Positions 8,658-16,674 of a DNA stretch of 64,000 bases are shown here, in pieces (the first letter of the stretch is position 1; every line of letters begins with the position of its first letter). The notes beneath the pieces are model-generated. The model was given only the letters and a program-made list of their open reading frames with translations. It was not told the DNA's origin and made no database searches. Position numbers and translations under genes: made by a program. Origin of the DNA: Oscillospiraceae bacterium (GTDB lineage: Bacteria; Bacillota; Clostridia; Oscillospirales; Oscillospiraceae); NCBI GenBank assembly GCA_017461585.1, contig JAFTYM010000011.1:62001-126000 (forward strand), read 5' to 3'.

Positions 8658-8726
8658 ACCGATGTTAGGCGCGGTGAGGCAAGAAAGCATATGTATTCTT
8701 GTCTCACCGCGCCTTTACCATCGGTT
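8658..8726 (-). terminator. Long interrupted hairpin after the methyltransferase-like gene
   Basis: The outer stem AACCGATG / CATCGGTT (8 bp) and an inner 18-bp stem of GGCGCGGTGAGGCAAGAA with TTCTTGTCTCACCGCGCC (one G-T pair) form one long foldback just past the stop codon. It probably ends or protects the transcript. It is unusually long for a simple terminator. Confidence 0.6.
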
Positions 8727-8738
8727 CTTTGTATATGT

Positions 8739-9815
8739 TTAGTTTCTGCCGTAGAGCTTATTGTAGTATTCAAAGGAGTACTTGAAAAGCTCGTCTGCTG
8801 CAAGTGCCTTTAAGTTGGCGTCGTCTGTTGTGATCCAGCAGACTGTGCGTCCTTTTTCGCCGTAGCGGTCTACGAAATCGTGAACCATCTTCTTTGTGTC
8901 CTCTTCGCTTGTTCCGACAGGAATGTTGAGAGCGATGGCGAGGGAGATCTTGTCGCCGTATGTATCGTACAGGTAATCCATATCGTTGCATCTCTGCTGG
9001 GGAGCCCAGAAGTCAATGCCCATCTCGATCATGAAGGGAACATACTGCATGTTTCTGCCGCAGGAGTGGAGCTCAATGAACTTGCCTTCCTTGTGCAGGA
9101 AATCAAAGAAACGCTTTGTTGCGGGCATGATCTGCTCTTCAAACATATCGTTGGAGAAGAAGCCTGCCTTTTCTGCGCCCCAGTCGTCGTGGTAGAGAAC
9201 GCCGTCTACTCTGCCGTAGTGCTTGAAGATCTGAGAGCAGGACTCAATCTTGTAGTCTACCATCTTCTGGAAGAACTCTTCCAGAAGTTCGGGCTCTTCA
9301 TAGAAAGCGAGAAGAGATTCATCAAAGGGAATGAGCTCGTGGAGACGCTCAAACAGACCCTCAACACACTCGTAAACGTGTGCTCTTTCGGGGTCAAGGC
9401 GGGAGGAAATCTTTTTGCCGTCTGTCTCAAAATCTACAACAGAGAGATCAGGCCACTCAAGCTCTTCCTTCCAGTTGGCAAACTCTGTGAGAGTGCGTGT
9501 GCCCGGAGTTACCATCATGCCGCCGATACCTGTTTCCATGAACCAGTCAACGCCCCACCAGTCGGGACCGTTTACTTCGGGGACGGGGTGCTCTTCCATT
9601 GCGTCGGGCCAGATAATGTTGATCTCGTTCATGTATGCGGGCATCCAATAGGGCTGCTCGCCCTTCATTACTCGCTTATAGTTTTCCAAAATGCTGTAGG
9701 GACGTCCTTCTATAGGAGCTTTGGACTGCTGGAACATCCAGGGCCAGGAGCCCTCTGCCTGCCACCACTTGGAATAGTCTCTGTTTGCTGCCTGCTGCAT
9801 AAATTTGCCTGCCAT
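8739..9815 (-). CDS. URO-D/MtaA-superfamily methyltransferase-like protein
   Basis: A 358-residue barrel protein of the uroporphyrinogen decarboxylase superfamily. The group includes true UroD and the zinc-dependent MtaA/MtbA/CmuA methyltransferases, which move methyl groups between corrinoids and thiols. Here H250-S-C252 and a later C326 reproduce the H-x-C-x(about 75)-C zinc triad of the methyltransferases, which UroD lacks. Haem synthesis is therefore unlikely. No corrinoid-binding protein or activator is in the window. It lies between the lysR gene and glycyl radical enzyme 2, all on one strand, so a joint pathway is plausible but not shown. The start has AGGAAGG upstream. Confidence 0.75.
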   Translation of the reverse strand: MAGKFMQQAANRDYSKWWQAEGSWPWMFQQSKAPIEGRPYSILENYKRVMKGEQPYWMPAYMNEINIIWPDAMEEHPVPEVNGPDWWGVDWFMETGIGGMMVTPGTRTLTEFANWKEELEWPDLSVVDFETDGKKISSRLDPERAHVYECVEGLFERLHELIPFDESLLAFYEEPELLEEFFQKMVDYKIESCSQIFKHYGRVDGVLYHDDWGAEKAGFFSNDMFEEQIMPATKRFFDFLHKEGKFIELHSCGRNMQYVPFMIEMGIDFWAPQQRCNDMDYLYDTYGDKISLAIALNIPVGTSEEDTKKMVHDFVDRYGEKGRTVCWITTDDANLKALAADELFKYSFEYYNKLYGRN

Positions 9816-9994
9816 GCCGTGTACCTTCCTTTTCTGAATCCTGAATAATATACCGAAATTTAGTACTTTTCGGACGATTTACCGCTTAATCATACCACAT
9901 TTGAAAATTAATACTACATACATTCTGATAATGCCGATGGTTTTGCGAAAAATATAGTATTTTTACAAAAAATTAGGTAGTTAAAAAGAAAAAT

Positions 9995-10030
9995 ATACAG
10001 GCGGTGTGGAGAGTATCACACCGCCTGTAT
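9995..10030 (-). terminator. Intrinsic terminator after glycyl radical enzyme 2
   Basis: A 14-bp perfect stem ATACAGGCGGTGTG / CACACCGCCTGTAT with an 8-base loop reads on the minus strand into ATTTTTCTTTTT. It separates glycyl radical enzyme 2 from the methyltransferase-like gene as a transcription unit. Confidence 0.85.
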
Positions 10031-10041
10031 GATTTTTGAAA

Positions 10042-12474
10042 TTACATGTTAAGCTCTGTTCTGGAGATGAGGTCGTTCTGACCTGTTACATGCAGTTCTA
10101 CGAAGTAAGCAGAGAAGCCTGCAACACGAACGATGAGGTTTTTGTGTTCCTCGGGATTCTTCTGAGCTTCGCGGAGAGTATCGGAAGAGATAACATTGAT
10201 CTGCATTTCCATGCCGCCCATGTCGAAGTAGGTCTGGATAAGCTGTGTCAGCTTTGTGATGCCTTCTTCGCCCTGCAGGCAGGAGGGGCTGAACTTCATA
10301 TTGAGGAGCGTTCCGTTGGGGTACTCCTTCTGGTTGATCTTGGAAACGGAAACGAGGATAGCTGTGGGACCGTTTGTATCCATTCCCTGAGGCTGGGAAA
10401 TACCGTCTGCCAAAGGCTGATGTGCATTTCTGCCGTCGGGAGTTGCGCCTGTCTGCTTACCGAATGTAACGTTTGTTGTTACAGGGTACATACCAGCAGA
10501 GAAGCGGCCTCTGGGACCTGTGTGGCTGTTGCATGCGTCCGCAAAGACCTTGCCGACCCATGTTGCAAGCTCGTCTACTTCGGCGATGCCGTTGCCGTAG
10601 TGAGGAGCCTCGTTTTTGATGTAGCGCTGGAGCTCTTCGTAGCCTACCCAGTCTGCGCGGAGTGCATCGTAAAGCTCGCGTGTTGTGACCTTCTTTGTGT
10701 CGAAGCACAGGTGCTTGATCATAGCGAGAGAGTCGATAACGTTGCCGACACCGACACCGGACATACCTGTGGAGTTGTACTTAGCACCGCCCCACATAAC
10801 GTCCATGCCCTTTTCCATGCAGCCTTCCATTGTTGCGGAAACAACGGGCAGGGGCAGGATCTGACGGCCGATATACTCGAAAGAGTTGATGTTGACAGCG
10901 TGCCAGTTTACAAAGTAAACCATCTGCTTTGCGAAGGCTTCCTTGACCTCTTCGAATGTCTCCATCTCGTAGAGGTAGCCTGTGGGCAGACCGACCTGAC
11001 CTTCGTTTGCTGCAACGCCGCTTCTGCCGGGCATGGGCATGGGGTTGTAGCCGTTGTTGATACCGCTGAGCAGGGCATTTGCCATGTTCATGTAGGACTC
11101 TGTACCTGTACCGCCGCAAGCAGGCCACTCTGTGCCGCAGCCTGCAGGCTCTACGCAGCCGATGAGTGTGTAGTTTCTTGCGTCTTCAAGGGAGAGACCG
11201 CGTGACATAAGCGCGGGGATGATAGCGTCGTCACTTTCAAAGGTGGGAACGCCGCCTGCAATTTTTGTTGTCTCAATAGCTGCCTCCCAAAGCTCGGGGG
11301 GAGTGTTCTTGTGGATACGGAGTGCCTGAGGAGGATCGTGAAGAACGAGACGACCGGATGCCTGAAGCATCATGTATGTAACAGCGTTGGAAGCATCATT
11401 GCCGTCCTTGTCAACGCCGCCCATTGTCATAAGCTGACCGGATGTGTAACCGGGGTTGGACATTGTCTGAACAAAGCCCCAGGGCTTGTTCATCTCAGCG
11501 ACCTTAAGGTAGAACAGGTCCATAAGCTCCTGAGCATACTCGGGAGTGATTGTGCCTGCTGCGATATCTGCATCATAGTAAGAGCCGAGGTACTGGTCAA
11601 CACGTCCGAAGGAGATGCCGTGCATATTAGCATCGAGGCACAGGCATGTCTGATACATAAACAGAGTCTGGATAGCTTCGTGGAAGTTTCTTGCGGGGTT
11701 TTCCATTGTCCAGTTAAGGCACTCTGCCATCTTCTCGAGCTCAGCTTTTCTAACAGGCTCTGTGCATGCAGCAGCCTGTTCTTCAGCCAGCTTTGCATAA
11801 CGCTTTGTAAGTGTGATCATACCGTCGCAGACGATCTCAATTGCGCGGTAGAAGTTATACTGCTCAATGGTCTTGCCGGGGATGCCTGCCATAACAAGCT
11901 CCATCTGCTTGTCACGGGCTTCCTGACGGATAGCACCGAAGCCCTTTCTGATAGCTGTGTTGTAGCCTGTGCAGAAATGACCTACGGGAGACATTGTCTG
12001 ACCGCGGGAGTTGAAGGTGGAGCAGGCAGAGCCAACGTGAGGCAGATACTGGTCAACGATCTGAGCGTCTGTCTTTGCACTCATACACTCTGTCATCCAG
12101 AAATCGATAGTATCGAGAATGTACTTCTTGTCCTCGTCGGAGAGAATGTAGGGGTCAATCTCACGGGTCTGGATGTAGTCGTTTTCGACTTCCTGCTTCA
12201 GCCACTCTACGCTGTTTTCGGGGTAGAGTGCGCATGCGCGGTACTTTGCGGACTGTGCACCGACGATAACTTCACCCTCGTCAATACGGATAGCGATGTT
12301 TTCGCAGATCTCTTTAAAAACCTTTGCGCGGCGAAGAATGCCCTCAAGCTGGGGGTTATTCATGTAGAACTCTGTGATGATCTTGTATCTGGAAAGGCAG
12401 ATCTCAGGCAGAGTGTCGCGGTACTTGGCGCGCATCTTCTGTACGCGCTCGGTAATGGGTTTGAGCTGATACAT
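10042..12474 (-). CDS. Glycyl radical enzyme 2 (paralogue of 5171-7627)
   Basis: An 810-residue PFL-like radical enzyme, close to copy 1 along its whole length; I judge about two thirds identical by eye. It has active-site Cys440 and Glu442 in GCVEP, the same odd downstream loop (AGCGTEWPACGGTG) and radical Gly786 in RVAGFSAYF. Both copies end with the same NDLISRTELNM tail. They differ mostly around residues 140-165 and in a shorter loop near 480-500, which could change substrate fit. It has a strong promoter, two short palindromes in its leader and a terminator, so it can be expressed alone. As with copy 1, no activase is adjacent. Reaction unknown; elimination chemistry is expected. Confidence 0.9.
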   Translation of the reverse strand: MYQLKPITERVQKMRAKYRDTLPEICLSRYKIITEFYMNNPQLEGILRRAKVFKEICENIAIRIDEGEVIVGAQSAKYRACALYPENSVEWLKQEVENDYIQTREIDPYILSDEDKKYILDTIDFWMTECMSAKTDAQIVDQYLPHVGSACSTFNSRGQTMSPVGHFCTGYNTAIRKGFGAIRQEARDKQMELVMAGIPGKTIEQYNFYRAIEIVCDGMITLTKRYAKLAEEQAAACTEPVRKAELEKMAECLNWTMENPARNFHEAIQTLFMYQTCLCLDANMHGISFGRVDQYLGSYYDADIAAGTITPEYAQELMDLFYLKVAEMNKPWGFVQTMSNPGYTSGQLMTMGGVDKDGNDASNAVTYMMLQASGRLVLHDPPQALRIHKNTPPELWEAAIETTKIAGGVPTFESDDAIIPALMSRGLSLEDARNYTLIGCVEPAGCGTEWPACGGTGTESYMNMANALLSGINNGYNPMPMPGRSGVAANEGQVGLPTGYLYEMETFEEVKEAFAKQMVYFVNWHAVNINSFEYIGRQILPLPVVSATMEGCMEKGMDVMWGGAKYNSTGMSGVGVGNVIDSLAMIKHLCFDTKKVTTRELYDALRADWVGYEELQRYIKNEAPHYGNGIAEVDELATWVGKVFADACNSHTGPRGRFSAGMYPVTTNVTFGKQTGATPDGRNAHQPLADGISQPQGMDTNGPTAILVSVSKINQKEYPNGTLLNMKFSPSCLQGEEGITKLTQLIQTYFDMGGMEMQINVISSDTLREAQKNPEEHKNLIVRVAGFSAYFVELHVTGQNDLISRTELNM

Positions 12475-12540
12475 TGTCGTTCCTCCTGTGAAAAGTTATT
12501 CTGTAATGTGTCTGTGGACACAAATCTTCTCTAACAAAAT

Positions 12541-12569
12541 ATTATAGCAGACTGCGTAAAAATACGCAA
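12541..12569 (-). promoter_or_regulatory. Promoter and dyads of glycyl radical enzyme 2
   Basis: On the minus strand, TTGCGT and TATAAT are 17 bp apart. A 6-bp dyad TGCGTA-N4-TACGCA (12553-12568) covers the -35 and spacer, and a second dyad TGTGTC-N4-GACACA (12507-12522) lies in the 5' leader. Both are candidate operators. Confidence 0.7.
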
Positions 12570-12598
12570 TCTGACATATACAATCAAATACAATGTGT

Positions 12599-13171
12599 TT
12601 ACTCGAATTTTGCCTTAAAAATGTCCACAACATCGTCGTAAAGCTCTGTCGGAACCGTAACGCGGTAGATGCTTTCCATTTCTGCTGAAATATCTATATT
12701 TTCCGCGTTTTTACAGGGCAGGGCGAATATCAGGAAAAGTATGTCGAAAAGGCGCACTTGGGTGTCGGTCAGGATAGCGCCTGCTCTTTTGTAAAATTCC
12801 AGACGGCGAAGGGCGGCGGCCTTATCGGGGGCTTCCGAAGGATGCTCACTTTCTATTACGATAAATTCTGTTTTGCCGCTGTAGTATTCCTGCAGCGCCC
12901 GCAAAACCTCTGAGCCTATGCCGCAGTCGCGAAATTCGGGAGTTACGGCAAGATAGTCCAAAAGTACGCTTTTGCCCTTTTCGCGCACTACCTGCAGGGC
13001 GTAAGCCATAAGCTTACCGTTTTCAAAAAAGCCGATGGGCTCGTAATTTCCCTCGCGGTATAGCTTTTCCACAACATCCAAAGGTTTAAGTTCGCTTTCG
13101 GGGAAATCGCGGTGTGCTTCGTTTGTATATAAATTTTTGAGTTCAAGTTCGTTCAAAATGCGAAGTTCCAA
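12599..13171 (-). CDS. GNAT family N-acetyltransferase
   Basis: A 190-residue enzyme expected to transfer an acyl group from acetyl-CoA to an amine. The central segment LLDYLAVTPEFRDCGIGSEVLRALQEYY is the GNAT acetyl-CoA motif A, followed by a strand with VIESEHP and a motif-B-like ALRRLEFYKRAGA. It starts at TTG 13171 because GGTGATT precedes it by four bases and the upstream in-frame residues do not look like protein. It is transcribed away from proS and ends near the glycyl radical enzyme 2 promoter. Substrate unknown. Confidence 0.75.
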   Translation of the reverse strand: MELRILNELELKNLYTNEAHRDFPESELKPLDVVEKLYREGNYEPIGFFENGKLMAYALQVVREKGKSVLLDYLAVTPEFRDCGIGSEVLRALQEYYSGKTEFIVIESEHPSEAPDKAAALRRLEFYKRAGAILTDTQVRLFDILFLIFALPCKNAENIDISAEMESIYRVTVPTELYDDVVDIFKAKFE

Positions 13172-13236
13172 ATTAATCACCGCTTGAGATGATAGCAGAA
13201 ACAAGGGAAAAAGGCAAATGCTTTGGTTTGCCAATC

Positions 13237-13265
13237 TTGACAATCGCAGTTACATTTATTATTAT
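13237..13265 (+). promoter_or_regulatory. Promoter of proS
   Basis: Consensus TTGACA and TATTAT with a 17-bp spacer, 43 bp before the proS start. The proS ribosome site is AAAGGAG. Confidence 0.8.
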
Positions 13266-13307
13266 TAATAGGTTAAATAGCAATTAGATTTCAAAGGAGA
13301 AATTACA

Positions 13308-14744
13308 ATGGCTAAGGATAAAAAAGTTCAGGCTATAACCGACATGGAAGTGGATTTTGGTCAGTGGTTTACTGACGTTGTAGTCAAGGCAGACCTTATT
13401 GACTACTCCGGCGTAAAGGGACTGTTCATTCTTAGACCCTACGGTTATGCTATCTGGGAAAACATCCAGAGCATTTTAGATAAAAAGTTCAAGGAGACAG
13501 GTCACGAAAACGTCTCCATGCCTATGCTTATCCCCGAGTCCCTTCTTCAGAAGGAAAAGGATCACGTTGAGGGCTTTGCTCCCGAGTGTGCATGGGTAAC
13601 TCTTGGTGGATCCGAGCCTTTACAGGAAAAACTCTGCATCCGTCCCACATCCGAGACACTTTTCTGCGACCACTGGAGTCACGTTGTACACTCATGGAGA
13701 GATCTGCCCATGAAGTATAACCAGTGGTGTAGCGTTCTCCGTTGGGAGAAGACAACACGTCCCTTCCTCAGAGGAAGAGAGTTCCTCTGGCAGGAGGGTC
13801 ACACAATCCACGCAACTGCGGAAGAGGCTGTGGAAGAGACAAAACAGATGCTGGAAATTTACGCAGATTGCTGCGAGAATTACCTTGCAATGCCTGTTAT
13901 CCGCGGCAACAAGACAGACAAGGAAAAGTTTGCAGGTGCTGAGGATACTTACACAATCGAATGCATGATGCACGACAAGAAGGCTCTCCAGAGCGGTACA
14001 TCCCACTACTTCGGAGACGGTTTTGCAAAGGCATTTAACATCACATTTGCAGATAAGGAAAACAAGCTGTCTTACCCCCACGAGACATCCTGGGGTATGT
14101 CCACACGTATCATCGGCGGTATCATCATGACTCACGGTGATAACAACGGTCTTGTTCTGCCTCCCAAAATCGCTCCCATTCAGGTTATCGTTCTGCCCAT
14201 CGCTCAGCATAAGCCCGGCGTAGCAGACAAGGCTCAGGAGCTGGTTGACAGACTTAAGAAGATCGATGTCCGCGCAAAGGGCGACTTCTCCGACAACAGC
14301 CCCGGCTGGAAGTTTGCAGAGTACGAGATGAAGGGTGTTCCCCTCCGTATTGAGATCGGTCCCCGTGATATCGAGAATAACCAGTGTGTTGCTGTTATGA
14401 GAAGCACAGGTGAGAAGATCACACTTAACCTTGATGAGCTTGAGGAAAAGATCCCCCAGCTGCTTGAGGCTGTTCATACAACTATGTTCGAAAAGGCAAA
14501 GAAGAACATGGAAGAGCACACATGCTGTGCACACTCTCTTGAAGAAGCCAAGGAAATTCAGGAGACAAAGGGCGGCTTCATCAAGACAATGTGGTGCGGC
14601 GACCTTGAGTGCGAAATGGCTATGAAGGAAAAGGCAGGAATGTCCTCCAGATGTATCCCCTTTGAGCAGGAGCACATCGGCGACACCTGTGCTATCTGCG
14701 GAAAGCCTGCAGATAAGATGGTTATCTGGGGCGTAGCATACTAA
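13308..14744 (+). CDS. proS: Prolyl-tRNA synthetase, archaeal/eukaryal-type (class IIa)
   Basis: Charges tRNA-Pro with proline. The 478 residues correspond to the short ProS type 3 without the editing insertion of the long bacterial form. Motif 2 includes [23 protein letters not shown] near residue 145-165. The proline-site block [15 protein letters not shown] and motif 3 [17 protein letters not shown] are clear. A C-terminal zinc-type domain contains CC (504-type position), later cysteine pairs, and ends in a tyrosine, typical of this type. It is transcribed alone and followed by a stretch rich in palindromes, then a terminator. Confidence 0.97.
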   Translation: MAKDKKVQAITDMEVDFGQWFTDVVVKADLIDYSGVKGLFILRPYGYAIWENIQSILDKKFKETGHENVSMPMLIPESLLQKEKDHVEGFAPECAWVTLGGSEPLQEKLCIRPTSETLFCDHWSHVVHSWRDLPMKYNQWCSVLRWEKTTRPFLRGREFLWQEGHTIHATAEEAVEETKQMLEIYADCCENYLAMPVIRGNKTDKEKFAGAEDTYTIECMMHDKKALQSGTSHYFGDGFAKAFNITFADKENKLSYPHETSWGMSTRIIGGIIMTHGDNNGLVLPPKIAPIQVIVLPIAQHKPGVADKAQELVDRLKKIDVRAKGDFSDNSPGWKFAEYEMKGVPLRIEIGPRDIENNQCVAVMRSTGEKITLNLDELEEKIPQLLEAVHTTMFEKAKKNMEEHTCCAHSLEEAKEIQETKGGFIKTMWCGDLECEMAMKEKAGMSSRCIPFEQEHIGDTCAICGKPADKMVIWGVAY

Positions 14745-14750
14745 AGAAGC

Positions 14751-14903
14751 TCATAAAAATGCAAGCATTTTTATGAAAGGGCTGCAGCCTGCAGCCGCGC
14801 GCCGTAAAACAGCTCGCGCGCAGGCTGAGCGGTGCAAAATCCGCTGCGCGTGTCACCGGATTTTGCGGATTGCGCTTTATTCCGCGATCTGCGGATCGCG
14901 GAA
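14751..14903. repeat. Cluster of palindromes between proS and the CoA transferase
   Basis: At least four hairpins lie within 153 bp. They are TCATAAAAATGC / GCATTTTTATGA (14752-14777), a GC-rich foldback CAGCCGCGCG / CGCGCGCAGGCTG (14792-14828), GCAAAATCCG / CGGATTTTGC (14834-14866), and TTCCGCGATC / GATCGCGGAA (14880-14903). No reading frame is present. It looks like a REP/BIME-type intergenic repeat, but only one copy is in the window. Confidence 0.6.
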
Positions 14904-14924
14904 CTCTATGAGATAGTTTTTACA

Positions 14925-14949
14925 AAAAAGCGCCTGACGGGCGCTTTTT
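14925..14949 (+). terminator. Intrinsic terminator before the CoA transferase
   Basis: A 10-bp stem AAAAAGCGCC / GGCGCTTTTT with a 5-base loop ends in a T-run. It closes the proS transcript, with the palindrome cluster upstream of it. Confidence 0.85.
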
Positions 14950-14983
14950 GTTGTATGGCGGTTAATGAACAGGAGAAATATAA

Positions 14984-16534
14984 ATGGCACGGTTTATGAC
15001 AATGGATGAGGCCGTCGGTTTGGTCAAAGACGGCGACACAATATGGATAAATGCGTTTGGCGGTTGTGCGTCGCCTGTAGATCTTAACCGCGGTCTTACC
15101 AAACGCTTTCGCGAGACGGGATCACCGAGACACCTCTCTGTCTATTCTGCGTTCAGCTTTGGTGACTGGACAGAGGGCAGCGATGTTGAAGGATATATAT
15201 GTGAAGGTGCGGCGGACCGCGTTGTTGTAGGTCATTTTGCAAGCCTTAAAAACACGTGCCGCGCCATTATGGAGAATAAAATAGAGGGGTATAATCTTCC
15301 CGGCGGTGTAATGTCACATATGATCCGTGCGGCAGCGCGTGGTTCAAAAGCGCTTTTTACAAAAACCGGTCTTAATCTTTTTGTGGATCCCGAGCTTGGT
15401 TCAAACTACCGCCTCAATGCAAAGTCGAGAGAGGAACTGGTTACATCAACTGTTCTCGGCGGAGAAAAGGGGCTGCTGTATAAAATCCCAAAGGTAGACA
15501 TTGCCTTTATCAAGGCGAGCTTTGCGGATGAGCGCGGAAATATCTCTTTTCAGAACGAAACTGCCTCTGTTGATGCTCTTTCTGTTGCTCAGGCGACCCA
15601 TAGAAACGGCGGCAAAGTAATCGTTCAGGTTGCTCGCCGTGTGAACAACAACATTCTGCCCCGCTCTGTAAACATCCCTGCTGCGCTGGTAGATACTGTG
15701 GTAATCTGCCCCAAGCAACAGCAAATTACAAACATGGATGGCTATTTTGACTTTATCTGCGGACAGTATGTTCCCCGCGGTGCCATAATGGCGGCGTGCA
15801 GGGATGAGATACGCGGTGCTATCGGTGCCGTAAACAAGAGAAACTCTCTTCATACCGCTATTGCCCGTCGAGCTATGAAGGAGATACATCCGGGAAATAT
15901 CGTAAATATCGGCATCGGAATTCCTGAGCTTGTAGCCGAAGCGGTTCTGGAAAGCGGCATGCTGGAGCAGGTGCACCTCAGCGTTGAGTCCGGTCATACA
16001 GGCGGTTTTCCTTTGGGAGCACAGGGCTTTGGCGTTGTTATCGGTCCTGACAGTATGATGGACATGGCGCGACAGTTCGATTTTTATGAGGGCGGCGGTC
16101 TTGACCTCTGCTGTGTCGGCGCTTTGGAAATTGACAGTCACGGCAACGTAAACGGACACTATACAAAGGGCAAGCTCTCGGGTATCGGCGGATTTGCAAA
16201 TATCACACAGACCACAAAAAAGGTGGTATTCTGCTTCACCTTTACAACAGGCGGAATTCAGGGTGAGTTTGACGGCGAAAAGGTGGCCATTGCACAGGAG
16301 GGCCGCATCAAAAAATTCCTGCCCGATGTAACAAGCCTCAGCTTCAGCTGTAAAAATGCGCTGGAAAACGGTCAGGAAGTGCTATATGTTACTGAGCGAT
16401 GTGTGTTCCGACTTGGAGAAAACGGCCTTATTCTGACGGAAATCGCACCGGGAATAGACATGGAAAAGGACATTCTCCAAAAGCTTCCCTTTGCAGTTGA
16501 AATCGCAAAAGACTTAAAATTAATGGAATTTTAA
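14984..16534 (+). CDS. Acetate/propionate CoA-transferase family protein (family I)
   Basis: Moves CoA between short-chain acyl-CoA and acids such as acetate, propionate or lactate. The 516-residue chain is a fusion of alpha and beta halves, as in propionate CoA-transferase (Pct). The beta half has NIGIGIPELVAEAV, and then SVESGHTGG, in which E335 fits the catalytic glutamate forming the glutamyl-CoA intermediate. The C-terminal GLILTEIAPGID motif is also typical. It is a single gene with an AGGAG site and terminator; exact acid preference is not readable. With the alcohol dehydrogenase it points to fermentation of small organic acids. Confidence 0.88.
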   Translation: MARFMTMDEAVGLVKDGDTIWINAFGGCASPVDLNRGLTKRFRETGSPRHLSVYSAFSFGDWTEGSDVEGYICEGAADRVVVGHFASLKNTCRAIMENKIEGYNLPGGVMSHMIRAAARGSKALFTKTGLNLFVDPELGSNYRLNAKSREELVTSTVLGGEKGLLYKIPKVDIAFIKASFADERGNISFQNETASVDALSVAQATHRNGGKVIVQVARRVNNNILPRSVNIPAALVDTVVICPKQQQITNMDGYFDFICGQYVPRGAIMAACRDEIRGAIGAVNKRNSLHTAIARRAMKEIHPGNIVNIGIGIPELVAEAVLESGMLEQVHLSVESGHTGGFPLGAQGFGVVIGPDSMMDMARQFDFYEGGGLDLCCVGALEIDSHGNVNGHYTKGKLSGIGGFANITQTTKKVVFCFTFTTGGIQGEFDGEKVAIAQEGRIKKFLPDVTSLSFSCKNALENGQEVLYVTERCVFRLGENGLILTEIAPGIDMEKDILQKLPFAVEIAKDLKLMEF

Positions 16535-16542
16535 ATAACTTT

Positions 16543-16577
16543 TACCCCTGCAGTGTAAAATAAACGCTGCAGGGGTA
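16543..16577 (+). terminator. Hairpin terminator after the CoA transferase
   Basis: The stem TACCCCTGCAG / CTGCAGGGGTA encloses a 13-base loop and is followed by a short T-rich stretch. Confidence 0.7.
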
Positions 16578-16603
16578 CTGTATTTTGGCTGATTTCACTT
16601 TTT

Positions 16604-16632
16604 TTGTTCATAAATTTATGATATATTAGTAT
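16604..16632 (+). promoter_or_regulatory. Possible promoter of secA
   Basis: TTGTTC and TAGTAT are 17 bp apart, about 43 bp before the secA start. The boxes are imperfect. Confidence 0.4.
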
Positions 16633-16674
16633 ATTAGGAAGAAATACCCCATTATTGAAAGGAACTTCGAAAAC

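Noticed and set aside
8739..9815. Calling the URO-D family protein haem-pathway hemE
   Set aside because: It carries an HxC...C zinc triad and has no other haem genes nearby.
6461..12534. Long plus-strand open frames of about 340-407 residues opposite the glycyl radical enzymes
   Set aside because: They mirror the codon pattern of the real genes, are Cys/Val/Leu-rich without domains and lack ribosome sites.
13692..14675. 327-residue minus-strand frame opposite proS
   Set aside because: It is a codon-bias shadow of proS, with no start signal.
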